Shown piece after piece: positions 18,393-26,425 of a stretch of 64,000 bases of DNA; position 1 is the stretch's first letter; each line of letters starts with the position of its first letter. Source of the stretch: FEN-1297 sp021817845 (GTDB lineage Bacteria > Bacteroidota > Ignavibacteria > Ignavibacteriales > Ignavibacteriaceae); assembly GCA_021817845.1 (NCBI GenBank), contig JAKAFW010000021.1, positions 5,872-69,871 of the forward strand. The letters are read 5' to 3'. The notes below the pieces were generated by a model. It ran no database searches, was not told the origin of the DNA, and was given only the letters and a program-made list of their open reading frames with translations. Position numbers and translations under genes: made by a program.

Positions 18393-20960
18393 ATGAAATT
18401 TAAAATTTTTCTAATTGTTATTTCACTATGTTTTGTCTCTTTTTTTAGTGTGTTAGGTCAAAACAAAACAAAAGAATTAGAGAAAAAAATAGATGTACAC
18501 TTTAAGGGTAATTCTCAGATCGAAGTCGGAAATCCTTATGTAGGCATAGAAATGCACCATAGTTCATTTCTTCCTGAACGAATTAGTTTTTATTACCCTG
18601 TAGCCAATAGCATTGATATGAGCACCGATTACTTCAAACGCGATACTACTTACATTATGGCGCTTGGACTAAAAATAGGCGATGAAAAAAAACAATGGAT
18701 TGGATTAAAACCTACTCCGTATATTCTAAATCCATATTCGGTTAAGTTTAATGACGATAATAATGAAAGGAATATTTCTGTTTCTTATGAATTCTGCAAA
18801 ACCAAACCGGCAATGATTATAAAGTATGTCATATTAAATAAAAGTAAAACAACAAAACCATTCGAGTTTTATTCCCATCTAGAAACTTCTTTAAAAACGA
18901 GCCATACTTATGCTTTAATTGACAAAGCTTGGACAGAATATGATCCATCAACCGGAACTATTTATTCCAACTATGAAAATGAAGGCGCCCAAAACGCTCA
19001 GGTGTTTGTTTCTAATGCAGGGTTACTTCCAGAAAGTTTTTCCTCGGAAGGAAGTATGGATTATTCATCCCATCCTTCAAATGATTATTGGTTTAATCAT
19101 AGCGGAAATTTAGATGGGAAAATATTCTCAAATGGAAATCCGGGAGTTCCGGCAGCTGTATTTTTATATGAGAAAAATCTAAAACCCGGGGAAGCGATGA
19201 CGATTATTCAAATCGTTGGTTCTTCAAAGCAGAGTGAAGGAAAAGAGATTGTCAATTATTTGCAAAAGAATTATCAAACCGAAATTAATGATTACGAAGA
19301 TTATGTCTTGTCCCAAGTAATGAATGGAAAATTTTTGACCAATGATAAATCTCTTGATCGTTCCTATCTATGGGCGAAAGCTATCCTTGCGGTGGATAAA
19401 CATTATATAGACGGACAAATCAGACCGATGCCGTGTCCTGCAGAATATAATTTTTATTTTACACATGATGTAATGCTCACTGATTTAGCCGCTGTTAATT
19501 TTGATCTTCCTAGAGTTAAGGAGGATTTGCTATATACAATTGAACATGCTAACTCGGATTATGTTATTCCACATGCGTATTATTGGAAGGATTCTTCTTA
19601 CACAACTGAGTATGCCGAATCCGATAATTGGAACCATTTCTGGTTTATTATCAATGCTGCAAGCTACCTACGTCATTCGGGAGACTTGGCTACTCTTGAA
19701 AAATTGTATCCTTATTTGACCAAGAGCTTAAACCTATCTCTTGAAAATAGGAAAGAAGGATTGATGTGGGAAATCAGACCCGATTGGTGGGACATAGGCC
19801 ATAATTATGGGCCGCGTGCTTATACAACAATTTTAGAAATAAAAACCTTGCGCGATTATATTTATATCTCTTCAATGCTTAATAAAAATATTTCTAAGCT
19901 TGAAGATTATGAAAATATTACTACCTCATTAAATAAAAACCTGGTTGATAAATTATGGGATAACAAATTAAATTATTTGATGAATTATTATAATCAGGGG
20001 GGAGAAGATACTCATTATTATATAGGTTCTCTTCTTGCAGCTCATTTCAATTTACTCGGCAAAAAATATCTTAATAAATTAGTTACTTCTGCAAAAGAAA
20101 AATTACTTGATCCAAAAGTCGGCGTATATGATGTATTCCCAATGGATTTTGAAAAACTTAATTCGATATGGAAATTTTTAGACAACGAAGAAGGGGCACC
20201 GTACTATTATATCAATGGAGGAATTTGGCCTCATGGCAATTCCTGGTATGCACTGTCTCTTATTGCCGATAATAAAAAGGACGAAGCTTATAATTTTATT
20301 AAAAAAGTTATGACAATCAATGGAGTGATGAACAGTCCGAATGGGCAGCCGGCAATGTATGAGGTCAGAATCGGAGATCCTCACAATCCAAAAATTTACG
20401 GCACTATTGATAAACCAGAATTTATGTGGGCAGGTGCATGGTACATCTATTCTTTATATCATTTATTCGGAATACAGGAAAATGATTGGAATATCCAGCT
20501 TAACCCTTATCTAAATAAGTTAAATAGGTCAGCAGATTTTACTCTAACGGCAAACGGTCAGGAGTTTAATGTCAATATTACAGGGAAGGGAAATTATGTT
20601 AAGTCAATTAATTACGGTGGAGCCGAACTCCCGACCCTTGTTGTCCCTTCAGAAATAAAGAATATTAAAAACGTGAATATTATTTTGGGTGATGTTTCTT
20701 CACCTTATATTAAATCTACTAATGCGCTTTTATCTGTCTGCTCTTATGATAAAATTACTAAAAAGATTTCCTTTACGCTAAAAGCTTTCTCAAATTATAA
20801 TAGCAAAACAGAAATAATTTCCCGGGAAAAGCCCGTTAAAATATTTGTTGACGGTAAATTATATGAAAATTGGAGTGCTATGAAAAATGGTAGAAATTAT
20901 TTGACAACTATAGATGTCAAAATAAAAAGAGATGGTAATAATTTACAAGTTGAATTTTAA
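18393..20960 (+). CDS. Secreted six-hairpin glycosidase-like protein (GH63/debranching-enzyme-like fold)
   Basis: 855 residues; the signal peptide ends at VLGQ (~23). An N-terminal beta-sandwich (~40-300) precedes an alpha/alpha-barrel (~305-690) with landmarks YLWAKAILAVDKHYIDG, FYFTHDVMLTDLAAVNFDLP, SDNWNHFWFIINAASYLRHSG, WEIRPDWWDIGHNYGPRAY, YYYINGGIWPHGNSWYAL and KPEFMWAGAWYIYSLYHLFG. Acidic residues in these motifs resemble catalytic acids of GH63/GH15-like enzymes. A C-terminal beta domain ends the protein. There is no sorting tail, so it is probably periplasmic. Substrate unknown; context suggests mannose-containing oligosaccharides. GGAG lies just before the ATG. Confidence 0.62.
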   Translation: MKFKIFLIVISLCFVSFFSVLGQNKTKELEKKIDVHFKGNSQIEVGNPYVGIEMHHSSFLPERISFYYPVANSIDMSTDYFKRDTTYIMALGLKIGDEKKQWIGLKPTPYILNPYSVKFNDDNNERNISVSYEFCKTKPAMIIKYVILNKSKTTKPFEFYSHLETSLKTSHTYALIDKAWTEYDPSTGTIYSNYENEGAQNAQVFVSNAGLLPESFSSEGSMDYSSHPSNDYWFNHSGNLDGKIFSNGNPGVPAAVFLYEKNLKPGEAMTIIQIVGSSKQSEGKEIVNYLQKNYQTEINDYEDYVLSQVMNGKFLTNDKSLDRSYLWAKAILAVDKHYIDGQIRPMPCPAEYNFYFTHDVMLTDLAAVNFDLPRVKEDLLYTIEHANSDYVIPHAYYWKDSSYTTEYAESDNWNHFWFIINAASYLRHSGDLATLEKLYPYLTKSLNLSLENRKEGLMWEIRPDWWDIGHNYGPRAYTTILEIKTLRDYIYISSMLNKNISKLEDYENITTSLNKNLVDKLWDNKLNYLMNYYNQGGEDTHYYIGSLLAAHFNLLGKKYLNKLVTSAKEKLLDPKVGVYDVFPMDFEKLNSIWKFLDNEEGAPYYYINGGIWPHGNSWYALSLIADNKKDEAYNFIKKVMTINGVMNSPNGQPAMYEVRIGDPHNPKIYGTIDKPEFMWAGAWYIYSLYHLFGIQENDWNIQLNPYLNKLNRSADFTLTANGQEFNVNITGKGNYVKSINYGGAELPTLVVPSEIKNIKNVNIILGDVSSPYIKSTNALLSVCSYDKITKKISFTLKAFSNYNSKTEIISREKPVKIFVDGKLYENWSAMKNGRNYLTTIDVKIKRDGNNLQVEF

Positions 20961-20986
20961 TATATTCAACACTGATTTCACTTTAT

Positions 20987-22106
20987 TAGGAACAATATGT
21001 CAAAAGTTCAATTAAAAAATATATCAAAGTCGTATGAAAGCGGGAACTATGCAGTAAAAGATATTAACTTTGAAGTAGATGACAAGGAGTTTGTAGTTTT
21101 GGTAGGTCCATCGGGCTGCGGGAAATCTACAATCTTGAGAATGATTGCCGGCTTAGAAGAAATAACTTCCGGCGAATTATTTATCGAGGATAAAAAAGTT
21201 AATGATATCTCACCGAAGGACAGAAATATAGCGATGGTCTTTCAAAATTATGCCCTTTATCCCCACATGACTGTTTATGAAAATATGGCTTTTGGACTGA
21301 AGCTACGAAAGTTCAGCAAGGAAGAAATTAAGCAGCGTGTTTCCGAAGCTGCAAGAATTCTAGAGCTGGAACCCTACCTAGAACGTAAACCGAAGGCTCT
21401 ATCGGGCGGACAAAGACAACGCGTAGCTGTAGGTAGAGCTATTGTCAGAAAACCGAAGGTATTTTTATTTGATGAGCCGTTAAGTAACCTTGACGCAAAA
21501 ATGCGGGTTCAAATGCGCACAGAGATATCCAGGCTTCATAAGCAGCTTGAGGCAACAATGATATATGTAACCCACGATCAAACGGAAGCAATGACAATGG
21601 GAAATAAAATTGTTGTACTTAAGGATGGAGTAATAAACCAAATATCATCGCCGCTGGATTTGTATAATTTCCCTGCGAATAAATTCGTTGCTGGATTTAT
21701 CGGAAGCCCGGCGATGAATTTCCTAAAAGGTAAAATAGTTGAAGATAACGGCTTGAAATTTATCAGTGAAAAGGGGAGTTTAAGTATAGGAATACCGGCA
21801 ATTCAAAGTGAGAAGTTAACTCAGTACTTGAACAAAAACGTTTATGTTGGAATACGCCCGGAAGATATATATGATGAAACCAACTATGGTCAAATTTCAA
21901 CGTATGAAAAAATAAGTGTGGAACTTGATTTGGTGGAACCGATGGGGAATGAAATTTATTTATACTTCCAGGTTGAAGGAGTACAATTTGTGGCACGCAT
22001 ACCTGCCAGAGAAATTCCAAAACACGGAAGTATGAAGAATCTATTCATCGATATTTCAAAAATCCATTCCTTTGACGAAAAAACTGAAACTGCAATTAGG
22101 TAAAAC
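20987..22106 (+). repeat. Direct repeat of the ABC ATPase gene, copy 1 (partner 49856-50975)
   Basis: The 1120-base stretch aligns without gaps to 49856-50975. The first 123 bases (to 21109) and 21321-21892 are identical between copies, whereas 21110-21320 carries about fifteen or more substitutions, mostly silent. A few more changes lie after 21892. Flanking DNA on both sides is unrelated and there are no terminal inverted repeats, so this is gene conversion or duplication rather than a transposon. Confidence 0.95.
20997..22103 (+). CDS. Sugar ABC transporter ATPase (UgpC/MsmK type), copy 1
   Basis: 368 residues: Walker A GPSGCGKST at 37-45, Q-loop near Gln83, signature LSGGQ at 135-139, Walker B VFLFDE at 155-160, switch His in VTHDQ near 193, and a C-terminal TOBE-type regulatory domain (~235-368). 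It powers the two permeases at 7242-8912 and is the last gene of the operon. It is almost identical to 49866-50972, with only three amino acid changes: Phe62/Tyr, Lys67/Arg and Ser358/Phe. The matching DNA starts 10 bases before the ATG and stops 3 bases after the stop codon, so almost only this gene is shared. Either ATPase could serve either importer. Confidence 0.96.
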   Translation: MSKVQLKNISKSYESGNYAVKDINFEVDDKEFVVLVGPSGCGKSTILRMIAGLEEITSGELFIEDKKVNDISPKDRNIAMVFQNYALYPHMTVYENMAFGLKLRKFSKEEIKQRVSEAARILELEPYLERKPKALSGGQRQRVAVGRAIVRKPKVFLFDEPLSNLDAKMRVQMRTEISRLHKQLEATMIYVTHDQTEAMTMGNKIVVLKDGVINQISSPLDLYNFPANKFVAGFIGSPAMNFLKGKIVEDNGLKFISEKGSLSIGIPAIQSEKLTQYLNKNVYVGIRPEDIYDETNYGQISTYEKISVELDLVEPMGNEIYLYFQVEGVQFVARIPAREIPKHGSMKNLFIDISKIHSFDEKTETAIR

Positions 22107-22255
22107 TTTATTTAATTAACCCCATGTCGAGATAAATATGAAGTATTTCTCTATCAAGTGAACGCCCCAATAAGAATACGTCGGCATGGCGGAAAAATCT
22201 TCATGGGTTAATACAAACTCGAACTAATCCATGGCTAAAGAGACAACTCTTTTAA

Positions 22256-22772
22256 TTCCTTCCATCAACAATAAGCGGCTTAATCAAACAATTTAAATAT
22301 ACAATATACAATAAACCTTTAGAATTAACTTATGAGAATAAATGCGGGGAAGTAAATATTTCTGCAGATGATTATAGTATTATTCAATCCGTTTCTAATC
22401 TAATTGATAATGCAATCAAATATACTCCTAAAGGATTTGTTAAGGTAGTTTTATATAAAGAAGTCGAAGATAAAATTACACTTGATATAATTGATAGCGG
22501 TATCGGCTTATACTTTTTCAGTATCAAAAGGAAATCACATACAGCTTATTTTGATGGATATATCGGTTAAAGGGGAAACAAACGGATTACAATTGACCAA
22601 ACTCATAAGAGAAATAAAAGAATACCCAGAGATCCCTATAATTGCGGTTACTGCACATGCATTTAAAGCGGACAGACAAAAAAGCATTGAAGCTGGCTGT
22701 AATGATTATCTCTCAAAACCTTTTACATCAAAAGAATTAATGGAAAAGTTTCGAGCTTTATCTAAAAGTTAA
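22256..22772 (+). pseudogene. Remnant of a hybrid histidine kinase (ATPase domain joined out of frame to a receiver domain)
   Basis: One frame from about 22256 encodes ...YNKPLELTYENK..., then NLIDNAIKYTPKG (N box) and DIIDSGIGL (G1 box) of a histidine-kinase ATPase domain, and then hits a stop near 22568. Another frame, open 22491-22772, encodes a receiver domain: LILMDISVKGETNGLQL with the phospho-acceptor Asp, IIAVTAHAF and the conserved Lys in DYLSKPF. The G2 box, the linker and the receiver N-terminus are missing between the two. The H box and sensor are absent upstream, where the frame is closed by a stop at 22253. A deletion plus frameshift in a former hybrid kinase explains this. No intact kinase is present in the window. 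Confidence 0.8.
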
Positions 22773-22833
22773 TAAGTGTAGAGATTTGTTAGGGCTAGAA
22801 CATTAGCCATCGGAAAGGTTGAAAGTATTTATT

Positions 22834-22974
22834 TATCCTCTACGAGGATAGTTTATTTGTTGGATTAATTTGTTTCTACAATAATCAAACATCCACGATG
22901 TTTTTAGACCTCGTAGAGGTCAAATTATTGTAGGAAAAGGTTTATTTTACATTGGTAAATCCTCGTAGAGGATT
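22834..22974. repeat. Cluster of mini-hairpins with a shared CCTC-GTA-GAGG core
   Basis: Three short perfect inverted repeats with a 3-base loop: 22834-22850 (TATCCTC-TAC-GAGGATA), 22907-22921 (GACCTC-GTA-GAGGTC) and 22958-22974 (AATCCTC-GTA-GAGGATT). They share the inner core while outer bases differ in paired fashion; the first is inverted relative to the others. A fourth hairpin of the same geometry (7-bp stem, CAC loop) lies at 22887-22903 with a different sequence. They resemble repetitive extragenic palindromes. Function unknown. Confidence 0.7.
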
Positions 22975-23399
22975 AACAAATTCCTCATTCATTGTTGGTA
23001 ATTAATTATCTGTATAATCAACATTTAGAATTATAATTAGTCTAATGAAAATTTTCATAGATAATGTAAAAATTTACATTTATGTATATTGTCATTTGTC
23101 TAATATTATTAAAACAGAAATAATGATAAATCTAAAAATTCGGAATTAATAATAATAAAATAAATTTTGTCATTTAGAATTGCGGTAAAAGGTCAGAGAA
23201 TGTTAGGGCAGATTTATTAAAAAAACATTTAACCTTGAATAGGCTATTGGCTGTGCCCTCTATAAATAGGGACTAAGGAAAGGATAAACACCCCCGGCGT
23301 AAAAAAAATAGTTTATTTTTTCTTGGTAGATTATTTTTAATTACTTAATGATTATCTAATTAGAAGCATAAAATATTTTTTATCGATGAAAGATTTTGC
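22975..23399. other. AT-rich intergenic DNA without a recognisable gene
   Basis: No coding signal is seen. It holds a 14-base perfect palindrome (ATGAAAATTTTCAT, 23045-23058), an operator-like site at 23065-23078, and an AT-only hairpin near 23306-23325. Upstream, 22104-22255 (between the ATPase gene and the kinase remnant) and 22773-22833 also show no recognisable gene. Confidence 0.6.
23065..23078. promoter_or_regulatory. Operator-like palindrome TGTAAA-AA-TTTACA
   Basis: Same half sites and spacing as the palindrome at 23434-23447, differing only in the two central bases (AA instead of CG). It lies 369 bases upstream of that site, a distance that could allow looping by a LacI-type tetramer. 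Without the central CG it may bind weakly or be chance in AT-rich DNA. Confidence 0.35.
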
Positions 23400-23431
23400 T
23401 TGACAAAATAAAATTAATATTGTAGTTTAAT
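23400..23431 (+). promoter_or_regulatory. Possible promoter of the LacI-family gene
   Basis: TTGACA at 23400-23405 is a good -35 match. A weak TA-rich -10 (TAGTTT at 23423-23428, spacing 17) follows. The operator palindrome begins just downstream, so bound repressor would block transcription. The -10 assignment is uncertain because this phylum often uses other promoter motifs. Confidence 0.35.
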
Positions 23432-23433
23432 AA

Positions 23434-23447
23434 TGTAAACGTTTACA
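23434..23447. promoter_or_regulatory. LacI-family operator TGTAAACGTTTACA
   Basis: A perfect 14-base palindrome with a central CG, the hallmark of LacI/GalR operators, located 18 bases before the start of the LacI-family gene. It suggests autoregulation and possibly control of the downstream glycan operon. Confidence 0.75.
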
Positions 23448-23464
23448 AATTTGATTTAAAATAT

Positions 23465-24463
23465 ATGTCTATAACAATTAAAGAAATAGCAGAAAAAGCA
23501 AATCTATCTATCGCAACTGTTTCAAGAGCGCTAAACAATTTAGACAATGTCAAGCCGGCAACCCGCGATTTAGTCCTTTCCATAGCTGGCGAATTAAATT
23601 ATAAACCAAATGTTATCGCACGGAATCTTGTTAAAAATACTTCGAACATAATCGGAGTCGTTTTACCACAAATTGATGGAGAATTTTTTTCCGAAATTAT
23701 TCATGGTATTGATGAAATTGCATACACTGGCGGTTATCATGTTATAGTCGCAAGTTCACATAGTCAGCGTACCGTAGCTCAATCTATTATAAATTTTATG
23801 GGTGAAACAATTGTTGGCGGAATGATTATTCTAGCTCCAATGATAAATGATCAAATTCGGGAAATTATAAAGGGAACATCTGTTCCGACAGTTATAATAA
23901 ATGGTCGAACTCATTTAGACAATATAGACACGGTCAGTATAGATAATTATCAGGGCGCTTACTCTATGACTGAGTATTTAATAAAAATAAAAGGTTATAA
24001 AAAGATAGCTCATATTAAGGGACCTATATTGAATACTGACGCTTCTATGAGATATAAAGGGTATATAGCAGCATTAAAGGATAATCACATCCAAATTGAT
24101 GAGAGTTGGATTATTAATGGCGAATTTACTGCTGAAAGCGGGGAGAATGGATGCCGTAGATTATTGAGTCTGAATGAGAAACCTGAAGTTATTTTTGCAG
24201 GAAATGATATGATGGCCTTAGGGTGCTTTCGTGTTGTAAAAGCCTTTGGAATGAAGATTCCAAATGATATAGGTGTCGTCGGCTTTGACAATATCATGTT
24301 GTCGGAGTTTGCAAGTCCAAGATTAACCACTGTTCATGTCCCAATCTCTGAAATTGGTAAAACTGCTACTGAGATTTTATTAAAAAGAATGAAAACAACT
24401 TCTGATAACAACTTCAAACATCTTAAAATTTCGACCGGTCTTGTTATCGGAAATTCTTGTTAA
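23465..24463 (+). CDS. LacI/GalR-family transcriptional regulator
   Basis: 332 residues. The N-terminal helix-turn-helix (TIKEIAEKANLSIATVSRAL) and hinge (YKPNVIARNLVKN) are typical. The rest is a periplasmic-binding-protein-like sensor domain (IIGVVLPQIDGEFFSEII, VSIDNYQGAYSMTEYL, IFAGNDMMALG, IGVVGFDNIMLSEFASP). Such proteins sense a sugar or sugar phosphate. It stands first in the beta-glucan locus, and a matching operator lies just upstream of it, so it most likely controls itself and the genes that follow. The effector is not evident; a sophoro-oligosaccharide or glucose phosphate derivative would fit. Confidence 0.93.
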   Translation: MSITIKEIAEKANLSIATVSRALNNLDNVKPATRDLVLSIAGELNYKPNVIARNLVKNTSNIIGVVLPQIDGEFFSEIIHGIDEIAYTGGYHVIVASSHSQRTVAQSIINFMGETIVGGMIILAPMINDQIREIIKGTSVPTVIINGRTHLDNIDTVSIDNYQGAYSMTEYLIKIKGYKKIAHIKGPILNTDASMRYKGYIAALKDNHIQIDESWIINGEFTAESGENGCRRLLSLNEKPEVIFAGNDMMALGCFRVVKAFGMKIPNDIGVVGFDNIMLSEFASPRLTTVHVPISEIGKTATEILLKRMKTTSDNNFKHLKISTGLVIGNSC

Positions 24464-24537
24464 CAATTGTTAGCATTGTAAATAAAATTGTACTCTTAAA
24501 TAAAATTATTTCTAAAACAAAACGAAAGGATCGTATT

Positions 24538-26319
24538 ATGAAAAACAAAAGCTACTTAGTGTTTTCCCTCCTTTTAGCTTTTCTATTTTTCGGCTCTTTA
24601 GGACTGGTATCTGCTCAAACAGCACATTCAGATCCCCCAATCCTCAATGTGGTCTCAACTTCTGCGCCAATGAAAATCGATGGCATTCTGAACGAAACCG
24701 ATTGGCTGAAAAGGTATGACTATCTTGTGTTTGGTGCAAATGCACAACCAGGGGATGTAATATATACGGTAACAAGCGGAACTACTGTGGACTCCGGTTA
24801 TGTAGATACCTCTACTTGCTATGTTAAATTCTTGCATGATGGACTAAAGCTTTATATCTCCTTGCAATCGAACGACAAGTCTATTTGCCGGAGATCTACT
24901 GGATGGGAAGGCGATGGTCTTTTTATGAAAATCAAAAAGGCAAATGGTACCCCTGTCGAATTCCATTTATTTTGGAATAAAGCCGGAGTAGGTGCGCCTA
25001 TAGCCGTTGAAACAAACGATAACCCAAATCCATTTGATTCCACTAGTTTCCAAGGCGCAGGTGTTGTTTTAGACCATGGTATTGTTAATGATAACAGTGC
25101 ACCTGACTCGGGATATACAGCAGAAATGATGATTGACCTTTCTAAATTGGGTTATACCAATCCTTACGGCGATATCCCTGTATTAGTAAATATTTTTGAT
25201 CCGAATGGATTTACTGATAGTGTATTAACAGGAAACTATTATAAAAGTTGGTGGGGAAGTGAATGGGGCGGAGATGGAAGTGCTCCTAATTATAGAATCT
25301 TACGATTATCCGATCCACCTCTGAAAGTCGCTTATGAAACAAATACACCTATTACTCTTGACGGTAAATTGGATGAACCATTCTGGAAAAATGCGGATAG
25401 TGTTGTTATTGGGCAAGGAAGTAATTTAAGTTCTGGAGGGTTTTACCAACAATGGGCTAATCATCCAAAAGCTCATCTATTCCCGAGTATGATGACTGTA
25501 AAATTTATTCATAAAGGCACGGATCTCTATGTCGGAGCTACTTCTAACGATATATCGGTCTGTCAATGGTCCCCGGGTTGGGAAGCTGATGGTTTATTCT
25601 TATGGATGACTAATAAAGGTGAATATAATCCTAGTCCTTCTAACAGAATGGAAATTCATGCTATGTATTTCGGCGATTCTGTTGGGACAGGTATCCAATT
25701 TCAATTAAGCTCAACCGTGCCTGTGGGCGCAGCGGAGGGAGCTTCTTTTGAACCGGTTGGAACTATTACACATACAGAAATTGGTGGTCCGGATAAAGGC
25801 TATTCGTTAGAGGTTGTGATTCATACTGATCAATTTGGATACTCTGTTGGGGATACTGTGCGATTAAGTGCAGTAGCTTGGGATGTTAATTATGGCGATG
25901 CGAAATCATTTAGCTCTGATACCTCTACTTACGCTCCACATTGGTGGGGAACTCAATGGGCTGATAATACTTTTGAAAAATATGATTTATATCGAGAGGT
26001 TGTTCTTTCTACACTAACTGATGTTAATGAAAAAATTGGTAAGGAAATTCCGCAGACATATACATTGTCACAGAATTATCCTAATCCTTTTAACCCTTCA
26101 ACAACAATTGAATACTCTTTACCTAAGGAATCAAATGTAACCATTTCCATTTATAATTCTCTTGGTCAGTTGGTAAAGACGCTTGTCAATAATGAAGTGA
26201 AAGCCCCTGGAAATTATCGTTATTCTTTTGATGCTTCAAAACTCTCAAGCGGTGTTTATTTCTATCAACTTAGAACAAATAATTTTGTTAAAACAAACAA
26301 AATGCTTTTATTGAAATAA
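24538..26319 (+). CDS. Secreted double CBM9-like carbohydrate-binding protein with T9SS tail
   Basis: The ATG at 24538, preceded by GAAAGGA, is chosen because it starts directly with a signal peptide (ending VSAQ); an earlier in-frame start overlaps the regulator gene. Two tandem CBM9-like beta-sandwich domains follow. The first starts at APMKIDGILNETDWL and has GWEGDGLFMKI; the second starts at PITLDGKLDEPFW and has GWEADGLFLWM. The protein ends in a type A sorting tail (LSQNYPNPFNPSTTIEYSL ... NKMLLLK). There is no catalytic domain, so it is probably a surface glycan-binding protein. It lies 74 bases after the LacI gene and is followed by a strong terminator, so it may be expressed at a different level from the genes beyond it. 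Confidence 0.82.
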   Translation: MKNKSYLVFSLLLAFLFFGSLGLVSAQTAHSDPPILNVVSTSAPMKIDGILNETDWLKRYDYLVFGANAQPGDVIYTVTSGTTVDSGYVDTSTCYVKFLHDGLKLYISLQSNDKSICRRSTGWEGDGLFMKIKKANGTPVEFHLFWNKAGVGAPIAVETNDNPNPFDSTSFQGAGVVLDHGIVNDNSAPDSGYTAEMMIDLSKLGYTNPYGDIPVLVNIFDPNGFTDSVLTGNYYKSWWGSEWGGDGSAPNYRILRLSDPPLKVAYETNTPITLDGKLDEPFWKNADSVVIGQGSNLSSGGFYQQWANHPKAHLFPSMMTVKFIHKGTDLYVGATSNDISVCQWSPGWEADGLFLWMTNKGEYNPSPSNRMEIHAMYFGDSVGTGIQFQLSSTVPVGAAEGASFEPVGTITHTEIGGPDKGYSLEVVIHTDQFGYSVGDTVRLSAVAWDVNYGDAKSFSSDTSTYAPHWWGTQWADNTFEKYDLYREVVLSTLTDVNEKIGKEIPQTYTLSQNYPNPFNPSTTIEYSLPKESNVTISIYNSLGQLVKTLVNNEVKAPGNYRYSFDASKLSSGVYFYQLRTNNFVKTNKMLLLK

Positions 26320-26336
26320 GTAAGTAAGTCCTTTTT

Positions 26337-26366
26337 AGGAGCGAATCATATTTGATTCGCTCCTTT
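26337..26366 (+). terminator. Intrinsic terminator after the CBM9-like gene
   Basis: A perfect 12-bp stem (AGGAGCGAATCA at 26337-26348 paired with 26353-26364) with a 4-base loop, followed by TTTG. It is the strongest hairpin in the locus and separates the CBM9-like gene from the TonB receptor operon. The short T-run means it may be partial and allow read-through. Confidence 0.85.
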
Positions 26367-26425
26367 GTACTAAATTTTTTCTTAAAATTTGAAATTATTT
26401 TACAAAAAAAATAAAAAGTTCTGAA

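Noticed and set aside
22491..22772. Stand-alone response regulator gene
   Set aside because: The frame starts inside kinase ATPase-box sequence in another frame and lacks the receiver's N-terminal acidic residues, so it is part of a broken hybrid kinase.
22834..22974. CRISPR array
   Set aside because: The repeated units are only 15-17 bases, vary in orientation and sequence, and have irregular spacing with no cas genes.
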